Assembly: GCA_024398105.1 (NCBI GenBank)
Contig: JAKSJP010000017.1
Span: forward strand, 1-52,944
Source: Bacteroidales bacterium
GTDB taxonomy: Bacteria > Bacteroidota > Bacteroidia > Bacteroidales > UBA932
Direction: 5' to 3'
DNA: 52,944 bases
Made by a program: the position numbers and the translations under genes. Positions 25,360 to 33,601 of the stretch are shown in pieces. Every line of letters begins with the position of its first letter. Position 1 is the first letter of the stretch. The notes beneath the pieces were generated by a model, which saw only the letters and a list, made by a program, of their open reading frames with translations, was not told where the DNA came from and made no database searches.

Positions 25360-27333
25360 CTAGAACTGCCAGAGGACGATCTCGTTCTCGCCGGCCTTGA
25401 GGTTCTCGAACGGACCGACCTTTGGCTTGGAAGCGTTGCGCTTAGCGCCGCGATAGTCGCCGTCGATGGTGAGGTCGCTGCCGTCACGGTTCTCGAAATA
25501 GCTGTCGGTATAGTAGGCCTTGTCAAGAAGCTTGGTGTCCACGAGGACGGTATTTGCCCTGTCGATAGCAGAGTCGACAGTAAACTTCATGACGATCGCG
25601 TCTGGTCTGTGCTCAATCACAGGCTTAGGCATATTGCCGCCTGTCACAGCGCCTTCCTCATACTTATAGACCTTGGTGCCGTTGTAGTAGACATTGCCCT
25701 TCACATGCATAGGAAGCCAGAAGTTGTCACCCTGGTTGCTACCTGCTGGGACGCTGCCGTTCTTGATGCGTGAAGCGAAAGGCTCCGGCATCTTGTCGGT
25801 GACATTCACTGTGTTCATGTCGCGGAAGATTCCAGGATAGAACGGTGGACGCTCGTCGTAGACAGAGAGACCTGTGGTACCGCCGATGAGGATATTGTTG
25901 TAGAAACGGTCGTCACCTCCGAGGAAACACTGCACGCCTACGATATCAGTCGAGTGAGGAGCGTGGTATGGAGTGTATCGGTTCGGAACGCTGCGGAAGG
26001 TGAATTCGCCGCCGAGGATATTGTGGACGAATGCAGAACCCTGAGCCATGTCGAGCACGGTGATAGGCGAGAGCATCACATTGTTGTCGACGAGGCATGG
26101 TCCATGGCTCACCTCGATCATGAGGTCGCAGTATGAGTTGTTGACGAAGACATTGCCGGTCACGCGTGTACCGATAGCCTGCCAGTCAAGCCACATTCCA
26201 CGTACGCCGTTGTCGAGGTAGTTGTCCTTGACGAGCACGTCGATAGCAGCGTGGAGCTTGATACAGCCGACCTCTGCACCTGTGTACTGGTTCTTGTGGT
26301 TGATGTCATGGATATAGTTGTTCTCGATAGTAGAGAAAATACATCCGAGATGACCTACGACACCGCCCTGCTCGCAGTCGAAGATCTCGTTGTTGCGGAC
26401 GATATGCGAACCGATGTTCTCCTTGTTCCAACCCATGTTGTAAGCCTTGAACACAGACTCGAGCTGGCGGTTGAAACCGATGAGCTCACGCTCTGTGACC
26501 CAGCGGTTGTGGCCTGATGCGCGTTCCTTTCCGAGGCTGACACCCACACACTTCGAGTTGCTGATACGGTTGTCCTCGATAATCCATCCCTTGCTCCAGT
26601 GAGGACCGATCAGACCTTCCTGGAAAGCTGTAGGAGGAGCCCACTGCGTAGCAGCCTGTGAGAGGTTGAAACCTCTGACTACTATATAGTTGACACCTGC
26701 GAGCTTAGGGAAGAACACGCTCTGGCGGACATTGATCTCGGCAAGCTCCTTGTTAGGGTCAGCGCCGCCGAAATTTGCCCAGATGGTAGTCTCCTTGTCA
26801 TTCACTTCGCAGTACCACTGGAGATGCTCCGATGTGTCGTTGAGCTCGTCATGTGTTCCGATCTGGAAGAGAGACTTGTTGTTGAGATACACTTCGCCGA
26901 GGCAGATGTATGGCTGGGTCACATAGAGCCAGTCACCGTCAAGGATCTCAGCATAAGGGTTGAACTCGCCGAAATAGCTGTTAGGAAGGGTTACTTTCCA
27001 GATGTCGCTCTTCTTGCTCTCGCGGACCCAGTTGGTGATCTGCTCAGAGCCCTTGATCCACACTTCCTCGCCTTCAGCTGCCTGATATACGATTCTTGTG
27101 CGTACGTCAGCACCTCCGTTGCGAGGGTTCACCCACTCACGGTAGACGCCCGCATGGACGGTTACGACATCGCCTGAACGAGCGACGTTAGCCGCCTTCT
27201 GGATGGTAAGGAATGGTGAGTCCATGGTACCTGGATTGCTGTCCGAGCCTGTCTTGGCCACATGGTACTCGTCTGCCAGTGCGATACCTGATCCAAGGAT
27301 CATCACAACTGCGATTGAAAGATATTTTTTCAT
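25360..27333 (-). CDS. GH120-like right-handed beta-helix glycosidase (probable beta-xylosidase)
   Basis: A 657-residue exported protein with signal peptide MKKYLSIAVVMILGSGIALA. The N-terminus YHVAKTGSDSNPGTMDSPFLTIQKA is the DUF1565 beta-helix start. Blocks VYREWVNPRNGG, IKGSEQITNW, LPNSYFGEFNP and AATQWAPPTAFQEGLIGPHW followed by SKGWIIEDN resemble the beta-xylosidases of family GH120 as I remember them. Many short NN/DN turns typical of parallel beta-helix coils fill the middle. It follows the GH3 gene by 3 bases, so two xylo-oligosaccharide enzymes are cotranscribed. The beta-helix fold is sure; the GH120 assignment is from memory of family blocks and should be tested. Confidence 0.75.
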   Translation of the reverse strand: MKKYLSIAVVMILGSGIALADEYHVAKTGSDSNPGTMDSPFLTIQKAANVARSGDVVTVHAGVYREWVNPRNGGADVRTRIVYQAAEGEEVWIKGSEQITNWVRESKKSDIWKVTLPNSYFGEFNPYAEILDGDWLYVTQPYICLGEVYLNNKSLFQIGTHDELNDTSEHLQWYCEVNDKETTIWANFGGADPNKELAEINVRQSVFFPKLAGVNYIVVRGFNLSQAATQWAPPTAFQEGLIGPHWSKGWIIEDNRISNSKCVGVSLGKERASGHNRWVTERELIGFNRQLESVFKAYNMGWNKENIGSHIVRNNEIFDCEQGGVVGHLGCIFSTIENNYIHDINHKNQYTGAEVGCIKLHAAIDVLVKDNYLDNGVRGMWLDWQAIGTRVTGNVFVNNSYCDLMIEVSHGPCLVDNNVMLSPITVLDMAQGSAFVHNILGGEFTFRSVPNRYTPYHAPHSTDIVGVQCFLGGDDRFYNNILIGGTTGLSVYDERPPFYPGIFRDMNTVNVTDKMPEPFASRIKNGSVPAGSNQGDNFWLPMHVKGNVYYNGTKVYKYEEGAVTGGNMPKPVIEHRPDAIVMKFTVDSAIDRANTVLVDTKLLDKAYYTDSYFENRDGSDLTIDGDYRGAKRNASKPKVGPFENLKAGENEIVLWQF

Positions 27334-27336
27334 TCT

Positions 27337-29811
27337 TTATAGTGATTCTGTAAGATATTTCTCTCTTATCGGCTTGACCGAAGGCTTTCCTGTAAGCGTA
27401 CATACGCCCTCGAGCGGAAGCTCCGCGCTTGATGGTCCGATCCTGAAACGGTACTGTCCGTCAGATGTGGTCCAGCCGTCCTCTGACCACCAGGCCATCA
27501 GATCGACAGGTACCATGAACTCGACCTTCTTCGACTCGCCGCTCTTAAGTCTGATCCTGTCGAAACCCTTGAGCTGCAATGGCTTGAGGGGCTGACCAGA
27601 TGCCGGGCTCATATAGAGCTGGACGATCTCGTCGCCGGCGAGCGTTCCGGTGTTGGTGACAGTGCAGCTGACTTTGATGTAGTCGCTGGTCGTCCTGGCC
27701 TTGCTCTGGACCTTCATGTCGCTGTATTCGTATGTGGTGTATGAGAGACCGAAGCCGAAAGGATAGGCGACGAGCTCTTTCTTCGTGTCGTTGGTGTAGC
27801 TGAAGAGGTCGGTGCTCTCGGTCTTAGGGTAGGTCACGCTGAGCTTGGCCGATGGGTTCACTACGCCTGAGATGATGTCAGCGACCGCGTTGCCGCCTTC
27901 TTCGCCAGGGTACCATGCCTGGAGGATCGCTGCACATCCTTCAGCAACCTCGTCGATCACCTGAGGACGGCCGCCGAACATCACGAGCACGACTGGCTTG
28001 CCTGTAGCGATGAGGTCCTTGAGGAACCTCTCCTGGTCGCCAGGAAGGCGGATGCCCTTGCGGACACGGTTCTCGCCGCAGAGCGCCGGGTTCTCTCCGA
28101 GCGCCGCGATTATGACGTCGCTGTTGCCTGCGAGCTCGATAGCCTCGCTCCAGACTGTCCTGTCGGCGGACTCGAGGAGCTTGCCTGTCAGGTATGCCGC
28201 ACGTGGGTCGCCGTTCTGAGCGATCTTGACCTCGTCCTCGGTGCTCCAGTCGCATCCGCGGGCATAATTCACATCATAGCCTGTGCGCTTGCTGAGAGCC
28301 TCAAAGAGGGTAGGGATGGAAAGACATGAAGGGTCCACTACGTTTCTCTGCCAGAAGGCCTGCATTGACTGGAATGTGTAGTCGCCGAGCATGCACCAGT
28401 AGGTGTTGGCATTAGGTCCGACTACTGCGATCTTCTTTCTTGGACCGCCGGATGTAGACGCACCGGTCGATGCCGTCGCGCCGGAGCTGCTGTCGTTCTT
28501 CTTGCCGTCAGTTGCCTTTGCAGGGATGCCTGCGAGCGGGAGGACGCCGTTGTTCTTCAGAAGTACGACAGACTCGGTCGCCATTCTGTAGGCTGTGGCT
28601 CTGTGCTCCTTAGGGTCGAGGTCGACTGGGCCTTCAGAGCAGAGGACTGGGTTCTCGTCGAGAAGGCCGAGACGGGCCTTCATCATCAACGCGTTCTTCA
28701 CAGCCTTCTCGAAAGCCTCCTCGCTGACTCTTCCCTCCGCGAGAAGCTCAGGAAGATACCTGTATGTCGCATTGTCCGGAAGCTCGATGTCGTTGCCTGC
28801 CATGATAGCCTCGGCAGCACACTGCTTCAGGAACTCGGTGTCTGTCTTGTTGCTTGAGTGAGTGATTGAGTTATAGTCACTTACGACTGTTCCGTCAAAT
28901 CCCAGATAGTCGCGGAGCATGCCCTGGATAAGGGTAGGGCTCGATACTGCCCAGTCCTCGCGGAACTTGTCGTAGCAGGTCATCAGCGACTTGCTTCCTA
29001 CCTCGCGGATGATGACCTCATGAGGGAAGATCACTTCCTCATAGATCTCCTTCCAGCTGAGAGTGTTCGCACCGCCATAGCCAAGGAAATGCTTGGTAGT
29101 CGCGGCCACACCCTTGCGGAGGTCCGTCTGTCCGAGAACGTCACCGCTCTGGAGTCCCTTCACGAAAGCCGCACCCATCTCGGCGCTGAGATAGCCGTCC
29201 TCGCCGTAAGACTCTTCGATTCTTGGCCAGTGCGCGGTCAGGATGACATCGACCATAGGGGAGAGCGCGAGCTCACAACCGAGAAGACGCATGGTCTTTG
29301 CCGTCTCCTGGGTCTTGACCATGGCAAGTGGCCTGTCCCATGAACATGCGACACCCAGCTGCTGAGGATAGACGGTCGCACCCTTCGCAGCGATGCCGGT
29401 GATCGATTCGTCATGGAAGACGGCCGGGATTCCCATCCTTGTCTCCTTCTGGAGATACTCCTGGACAGCTCTCACGAACTCTCTGAGCTCGTCTGCATCC
29501 ATGTCCAGCGAACATGCATACTGGCAGATATGTCCTACGCCGTATGGAATCACCTCGCGGCACTTCTCAAGCGAAAGCTTGCCATTCTCCATGATCACGT
29601 CCGGCCTTATGCCATAGACCTGGGCCACCCTTTCCTCGAGCGTCAGGTTCTCGTAGAGCGCATCGACCTTCGCGACCATCTCGTCATAGTCCATTTCGGT
29701 ATGGGCTGACTTCGGGTCCATGGTACCTCCGTTCTGGCTGCAGCTTGCCATGACCGCCATCGCAAGGGCAGACAGACTACGTATGAAATGTTTCTTCGTT
29801 GTGCTCAGCAT
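27337..29811 (-). CDS. Glycoside hydrolase family 3 lipoprotein (beta-glucosidase/beta-xylosidase)
   Basis: An 824-residue enzyme that hydrolyses beta-linked sugars from non-reducing ends. A lipoprotein signal ends in MASC near residue 24, placing it in the envelope. The (beta/alpha)8 domain has GIPAVFHDESITGIAAKG, the KHFLGYG motif (TTKHFLGYGGAN) and FDGTVVSDYNSI with the nucleophile Asp. The second domain begins at KKIAVVGPNANTYW and has LVMFGGRPQVI and YPGEEGGNAVADI. A C-terminal FnIII-like domain follows (PFGFGLSYTTYEYSD onward). A Ser/Thr/Gly-rich insert (TDGKKNDSSSGATASTG) sits between domains 1 and 2. Xylosidase activity is suggested by the neighbour. Two ATGGTACC motifs lie in the 3' half and one right after the lipobox. 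Confidence 0.92.
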   Translation of the reverse strand: MLSTTKKHFIRSLSALAMAVMASCSQNGGTMDPKSAHTEMDYDEMVAKVDALYENLTLEERVAQVYGIRPDVIMENGKLSLEKCREVIPYGVGHICQYACSLDMDADELREFVRAVQEYLQKETRMGIPAVFHDESITGIAAKGATVYPQQLGVACSWDRPLAMVKTQETAKTMRLLGCELALSPMVDVILTAHWPRIEESYGEDGYLSAEMGAAFVKGLQSGDVLGQTDLRKGVAATTKHFLGYGGANTLSWKEIYEEVIFPHEVIIREVGSKSLMTCYDKFREDWAVSSPTLIQGMLRDYLGFDGTVVSDYNSITHSSNKTDTEFLKQCAAEAIMAGNDIELPDNATYRYLPELLAEGRVSEEAFEKAVKNALMMKARLGLLDENPVLCSEGPVDLDPKEHRATAYRMATESVVLLKNNGVLPLAGIPAKATDGKKNDSSSGATASTGASTSGGPRKKIAVVGPNANTYWCMLGDYTFQSMQAFWQRNVVDPSCLSIPTLFEALSKRTGYDVNYARGCDWSTEDEVKIAQNGDPRAAYLTGKLLESADRTVWSEAIELAGNSDVIIAALGENPALCGENRVRKGIRLPGDQERFLKDLIATGKPVVLVMFGGRPQVIDEVAEGCAAILQAWYPGEEGGNAVADIISGVVNPSAKLSVTYPKTESTDLFSYTNDTKKELVAYPFGFGLSYTTYEYSDMKVQSKARTTSDYIKVSCTVTNTGTLAGDEIVQLYMSPASGQPLKPLQLKGFDRIRLKSGESKKVEFMVPVDLMAWWSEDGWTTSDGQYRFRIGPSSAELPLEGVCTLTGKPSVKPIREKYLTESL

Positions 29812-29859
29812 AAAGTGTAAATGTGTTTAAGTGGTAGACAGATTGTGTGTTAAATCTAT

Positions 29860-29867
29860 CAAATATA
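29860..29867 (-). promoter_or_regulatory. -7 box (TATATTTG) of the GH3-GH120 operon
   Basis: An exact TAnnTTTG match on the minus strand, 49 bases before the GH3 start. The divergent thiol-disulfide gene has TATTTTTG only 23 bases to the right, so the two promoters are back to back. Confidence 0.6.
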
Positions 29868-29890
29868 CCACTTTTTTTGATTGATATTCG

Positions 29891-29898
29891 TATTTTTG
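29891..29898 (+). promoter_or_regulatory. -7 box (TATTTTTG) of the thioredoxin-like lipoprotein
   Basis: Exact TAnnTTTG match, 27 bases before the ATG at 29926. It rules out the longer reading frame that begins upstream of the promoter. Confidence 0.6.
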
Positions 29899-29925
29899 CC
29901 GCGTAAGACAACGAATACCATTACA

Positions 29926-30771
29926 ATGAAAAAGATTACACTTTTCTCGGGCGTGGCAATCGCCGCACTTTTAGCTGCCTCATGTGGCAGCAAACCATCA
30001 ATAAACTGGCAGGAAGCAATCGCAGAACTTGATGAGAAGGCAGAAATGGCCTACTCAGACGAGTCCCTCAAGACAGAAGATGAGAAGGATGCAGCATACT
30101 ATGCAGTTCTTCAGGAGGCATTCGAGGCCCACAGGAAGGACAGTCTCGGTCTCTATGCATTCACTGAGCTCGTAAGGGTATCATGGGACCTTGAGACAGT
30201 CCGCTCAAACTACGCTTCAGCATGTCCTCTCATCAAGGAGAACGCTCGCGTAAAGCAGTATGTAGGTCTTCGTGAGAACGATGCTGTCACCTCAGTAGGT
30301 ACTAAGTTCATCGACATCGCAGGTACAGAGCTCAAGAACACCGGTGCTTCAGCTGCAAGTGCTGCCCCATCTGCAGGAGACGCTTCTGCAGTGGCAGAAG
30401 GGGGGCAGATCAGCCTCAGCGACTTCGTAGGCAACGGCAAGCCTACCCTCGTAGACTTCTGGGCAAGCTGGTGCGGTCCATGCCGCCGTGCAATCTGGAA
30501 CCACATGCTCGACCTCTGGGCTGAGAACTCAGACAAGATCAACATAGTCGGCATCGCAGTGTGGGAAGACGGCATCGCTGACACCAAGAAGGCAATGTCA
30601 GAGCTTGGCATCACCTGGCCTGTCATCTACACAGGCGGTCGTGGCGAGGCATCTCCAACCACAGGCTACGGCGTAACCGGCATCCCGACCCTCATGGTCC
30701 TCTCTCCAGACGGAACCATCATCTACAAGGGCTTCGGCGTAGAAGGTGCCATCGAGGCACTCCTTCGCTGA
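29926..30771 (+). CDS. TlpA-like thioredoxin-fold lipoprotein
   Basis: A 281-residue envelope protein. The lipobox LAASC places the lipidated Cys at residue 20. An N-terminal helical domain (about 25-150, WQEAIAELDEKAEMAY and onward) is of the kind found in Bacteroidetes thiol-disulfide proteins. The C-terminal thioredoxin domain has LVDFWASWCGPCRRAIW with the redox pair Cys-Gly-Pro-Cys, and the cis-Pro motif GIPTLMVLSPDG. Likely a reductase or exchange protein for periplasmic disulfides. A linker rich in Ala, Ser and Gly separates the two. It is divergent from the GH3-GH120 operon and ends at a strong hairpin terminator. Confidence 0.9.
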   Translation: MKKITLFSGVAIAALLAASCGSKPSINWQEAIAELDEKAEMAYSDESLKTEDEKDAAYYAVLQEAFEAHRKDSLGLYAFTELVRVSWDLETVRSNYASACPLIKENARVKQYVGLRENDAVTSVGTKFIDIAGTELKNTGASAASAAPSAGDASAVAEGGQISLSDFVGNGKPTLVDFWASWCGPCRRAIWNHMLDLWAENSDKINIVGIAVWEDGIADTKKAMSELGITWPVIYTGGRGEASPTTGYGVTGIPTLMVLSPDGTIIYKGFGVEGAIEALLR

Positions 30772-30830
30772 TCCGTCTTGTTGTTTGTTGAGCCTTTGTA
30801 ACCAATAGAGTGTCAGGCTTTTAGCACTTT

Positions 30831-30862
30831 ACCCTTCGGTCGCGAAGCCGAAGGGTTTTTGT
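30831..30862 (+). terminator. CCCTTCGG-type hairpin, terminator of the thioredoxin-like gene and left flank of the RAYT
   Basis: ACCCTTCGG and CCGAAGGGT form a perfect 9-bp stem around the 8-base loop TCGCGAAG, followed by TTTTTG. It is one of four hairpins with the same stem core and an 8-base loop in the window (others at 31999, 35167 and 44113). Confidence 0.85.
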
Positions 30863-30909
30863 TTATGTGCTTGACTGTTAATGTGTTGCAAATGTCAGGC
30901 GTGTGCCTA

Positions 30910-31851
30910 CTACTTCTTCGCTTTTATTAGTGGTAAGTGTAAATACTTGCGTATCTGGTAATTAGGTGCTACTCTGTCTTGACGCAAGCTCTCAGCCAGC
31001 TCGATCCTTACATTCTCAGTCAGCCTCAGCAGCTGTCGGGGATTCTGAACCTCATGCTCAAAAATGCCTTTCTTCAGCAGATATTCATGTATGTCCTCGT
31101 AGTTCATATCTGACAGACTGTTCATCTCCTCACGAATCTCGTATTCGCTTCCAGTATTGGAATTCAGGGCAATCAGCATTGTCTCGTAATCGCCGTAGAA
31201 GTTGACTGCGGCGTGGTAATCAATGACATTATATAGCGAAACTACATAATCACAAAGCTGCCCCCATTCTCTGTCGTCCAATCCATATCTCATCCTTTCA
31301 AGAATATAGATGCCAATCGGTTTATTCTGATCATGGTACCTTCGGACTATGGTCTGTGCTTTTTTCAGGAAAGACGATGCCTCCTTCTGCCTGACAGGCT
31401 CAGAAAACGGATTTCCGTTTTCATAATAGGCCAGGAAATTCCATCTGTGCCCTTCCGTCTTCCGGCTTAATTGTTTCTCCACACCATTGTTGCTCACATA
31501 TGCTATCGCAGTTCTTTTTGCCTTGTTGCTGACCTTCAACGCTTTCCCGTATGATTTCTGCCAGAGCCTCCCGCTTTTTTGACAGTACTCATTGAAACCC
31601 AATGCGTAATAAGACGTACAGTCCCGCATGAACGCCGAAGTACTTTCTGACGACGGCGAATCGATCAGCAGATGAAAATGATCCGGCATAAGACTGATAC
31701 TGACAATCCTTATGTTGTGCTTTACAGCATAGACACAGACAATAGTAAAGAACACAATGTAATCCATGTCTGAGTAAAACAGAATACCCCTTCCAGACGC
31801 TCTTTGATAGATATGCTCAAAAGCTGACTCACTATAATCTCTGCGCTTCAT
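30910..31851 (-). CDS. REP-associated tyrosine transposase (RAYT, Y1/IS200-like domain)
   Basis: A 313-residue single-strand DNA transposase-like protein. The Y1 domain shows the HUH motif MPDHFHLLI (His58, His60) and a candidate catalytic tyrosine in AYVSNNGVEKQL (Tyr118), where most relatives read YIHNNPV. The N-terminus MKRRDYSESAFEHIYQRASGRG and the RLWQKSYG region fit the family. RAYTs are domesticated housekeeping relatives of IS200/IS605 that act on REP hairpins. The C-terminal 150 residues, including NYEDIHEYLLKKGIF, exceed the usual Y1 length. I start at the ATG giving MKRRDY; the upstream extension is not family-like. CCCTTCGG hairpins flank it on both sides. Confidence 0.85.
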   Translation of the reverse strand: MKRRDYSESAFEHIYQRASGRGILFYSDMDYIVFFTIVCVYAVKHNIRIVSISLMPDHFHLLIDSPSSESTSAFMRDCTSYYALGFNEYCQKSGRLWQKSYGKALKVSNKAKRTAIAYVSNNGVEKQLSRKTEGHRWNFLAYYENGNPFSEPVRQKEASSFLKKAQTIVRRYHDQNKPIGIYILERMRYGLDDREWGQLCDYVVSLYNVIDYHAAVNFYGDYETMLIALNSNTGSEYEIREEMNSLSDMNYEDIHEYLLKKGIFEHEVQNPRQLLRLTENVRIELAESLRQDRVAPNYQIRKYLHLPLIKAKK

Positions 31852-31892
31852 ACCCGTTTTTCCCGCATGATAGTGATTCGCTGGGTATAAAG

Positions 31893-31955
31893 GGTAAAGA
31901 ATCATGAAAAGATTCACCCGTTGCAGGTAAAGATTTATGTTTTCGGTAAAGAATC
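31893..31955. repeat. Three direct GGTAAAG repeats upstream of the RAYT gene
   Basis: GGTAAAGAATC at 31893-31903 and 31945-31955, and GGTAAAGATTT at 31926-31936. The first is also the left part of an imperfect inverted repeat with GATTCACCC. Position just 5' of the RAYT start suggests an operator or a target-site feature. Confidence 0.5.
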
Positions 31956-31998
31956 TTGTTGCTTATATTCTGTAACAGACGGATTATCAGCTAACTAA

Positions 31999-32036
31999 CA
32001 AAATACCCTTCGGGCGCGCAGCCGAAGGGTATTTTG
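31999..32036. terminator. CCCTTCGG-type hairpin, bidirectional terminator and right flank of the RAYT
   Basis: CAAAATACCCTTCGG and its exact complement form a 15-bp stem around the 8-base loop GCGCGCAG. A-rich and T-rich outer arms allow termination in either direction. It lies 48 bases from the end of the AspT-type transporter gene (minus strand) and about 150 bases from the RAYT start. Confidence 0.85.
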
Positions 32037-32083
32037 TCATCTATCTGATTATTATGCTGTTACGTGAGTCAAGTCCTAAAAAA

Positions 32084-33562
32084 CTAGCAGAGGAACAGGA
32101 TCAGCATCTGGGCGATCAGGACGCGTAGGAACATTGAGAGCGGGTAGACAGTGGCATAGCCGATAGAGGATTCGTCACTGCTTTTGTCCTGCTCGTTGGC
32201 GTAAGCCAGGGCTGGAGGGTTGGTAGATGAACCGGAGAGTACTCCGATCAGTGTGCTGTAGTTCAGCTTCATCGCATAACGTCCGATCAGACCGCAGAGC
32301 ATCAGAGGTACCAAGGTGATGACGGCACCATAGGCAATCCATATGTACCCGCCCTTGTTGACGATCGTGTCGACGAAACCGCTGCCGGCTTCAAGTCCGA
32401 CACATGCGAGGAATATGCTGATACCGACTTCTCTGAGCATGAGATTGGCACTGGCGGTGGCATAGGTGATGACATTCATCTTCGGACCGAAGTGGCTCAT
32501 CAGGATGCTGACGATAAGCGGACCGCCCGCAAGTCCCAGCTTGACCGGCTGAGGCATGCCGGGAAATGCGACAGGGATGCTTCCAAGGATTACACCGAGG
32601 GCGATGCCGAAGAAAATCGGAATCAGGTTAGGCTCGTCGAGCCGTTTCAGAGAGTTACCGAGGACCTTTTCCATCCCGGCGACGGACTCCTTGCTGCCCA
32701 CAACAGTGACGAGGTCGCCATACTGAAGACGGAAGTTCTCACTTGCACGGAGGTCGAGACCGGATCTGCGTATTCGTGTGATGGAAGCGCCAAGGACCTG
32801 CTCGAAGTTCAGTTCACCAAGTCTCTTGCCGTTGAGGGACTTCTTGCTGATAGGGATCCTTCTTGAAATGAACTTGGTGTCGGCAGCTTCTGCATGCTCA
32901 CGTATGATCGCCTTCTCCGCTGCGCTTTCTTCAGCCTTGATGTCAATGACTTCAGCCTTGCGAGGAGCAGAGATCACTGTTCCGTTCCTGTAGAACATCT
33001 GCTTGATGAAGATGAACGAAAGGATTGCTCCGACGACACCTAGAGGATACGCGACAGCATAGCCCAGGGCAATGTCCGGTGCATTCTGCCCGAACATGTC
33101 AGAATAGGCTGTCTGGGCGGCTCCAAGTCCAGGAGTGTTCGTGACGGCACCGGACATGATACCGGTCATGGTTGTGACTTCGGTGCTTGTCAGGCAGTGG
33201 AGCAGGATTGTAGTCGCAGCTCCGAAGAAGCAGACGAGGAAAGCCAGGAAGTTAAGCTTGAGGCCACCTGCCTTGAAGCTTGAGAAAAAGCCCGGACCGA
33301 CCTGCAGACCGATGCTGTATACGAAAAGGATGAGACCGAACTCTTTCATGAAATGGAGAAGATCTCCGTTGAGGGTCATCCCGAAATGACTGAATACAAT
33401 ACCAACGAAAAGGACCCAGGTAACGCCGAGCGAAACGCCTGCTATCTTGCCTTTTCCAAGGGTTTTTCCTAACGCAATGACCAGCGCAAGGACGAGAATT
33501 GAGTGGGCGACACCTCCGCTCCAAGCTTGAGTGCCGTCAAAAAGAGTGTTCCAAAACTGCAT
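32084..33562 (-). CDS. AspT/YidE/YbjL-type transporter with TrkA-C domain
   Basis: A 492-residue inner-membrane protein of the aspartate-alanine exchanger-like family. Two membrane halves share the duplicated-domain motifs: FGLILFVYSIGLQVGPGFF and GAVTNTPGLGAAQTAY in the first, EVGISIFLACVGLEAGSGFV and GVLSGSSTNPPALAYA in the second. Between them is a soluble region with one clear TrkA-C/RCK-C domain (SLNGKRLGELNFEQVLGASITRIRRSG to YGDLVTVVGSKES); many relatives have two. The substrate is unknown. A LysR regulator gene ends right upstream (its stop is 39 bases before this start), so the regulator and transporter are probably one transcript. Confidence 0.9.
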   Translation of the reverse strand: MQFWNTLFDGTQAWSGGVAHSILVLALVIALGKTLGKGKIAGVSLGVTWVLFVGIVFSHFGMTLNGDLLHFMKEFGLILFVYSIGLQVGPGFFSSFKAGGLKLNFLAFLVCFFGAATTILLHCLTSTEVTTMTGIMSGAVTNTPGLGAAQTAYSDMFGQNAPDIALGYAVAYPLGVVGAILSFIFIKQMFYRNGTVISAPRKAEVIDIKAEESAAEKAIIREHAEAADTKFISRRIPISKKSLNGKRLGELNFEQVLGASITRIRRSGLDLRASENFRLQYGDLVTVVGSKESVAGMEKVLGNSLKRLDEPNLIPIFFGIALGVILGSIPVAFPGMPQPVKLGLAGGPLIVSILMSHFGPKMNVITYATASANLMLREVGISIFLACVGLEAGSGFVDTIVNKGGYIWIAYGAVITLVPLMLCGLIGRYAMKLNYSTLIGVLSGSSTNPPALAYANEQDKSSDESSIGYATVYPLSMFLRVLIAQMLILFLC

Positions 33563-33601
33563 TTTGAAGGTTATTTAAACTGATTTTTGCTTAAGAAATC
33601 C

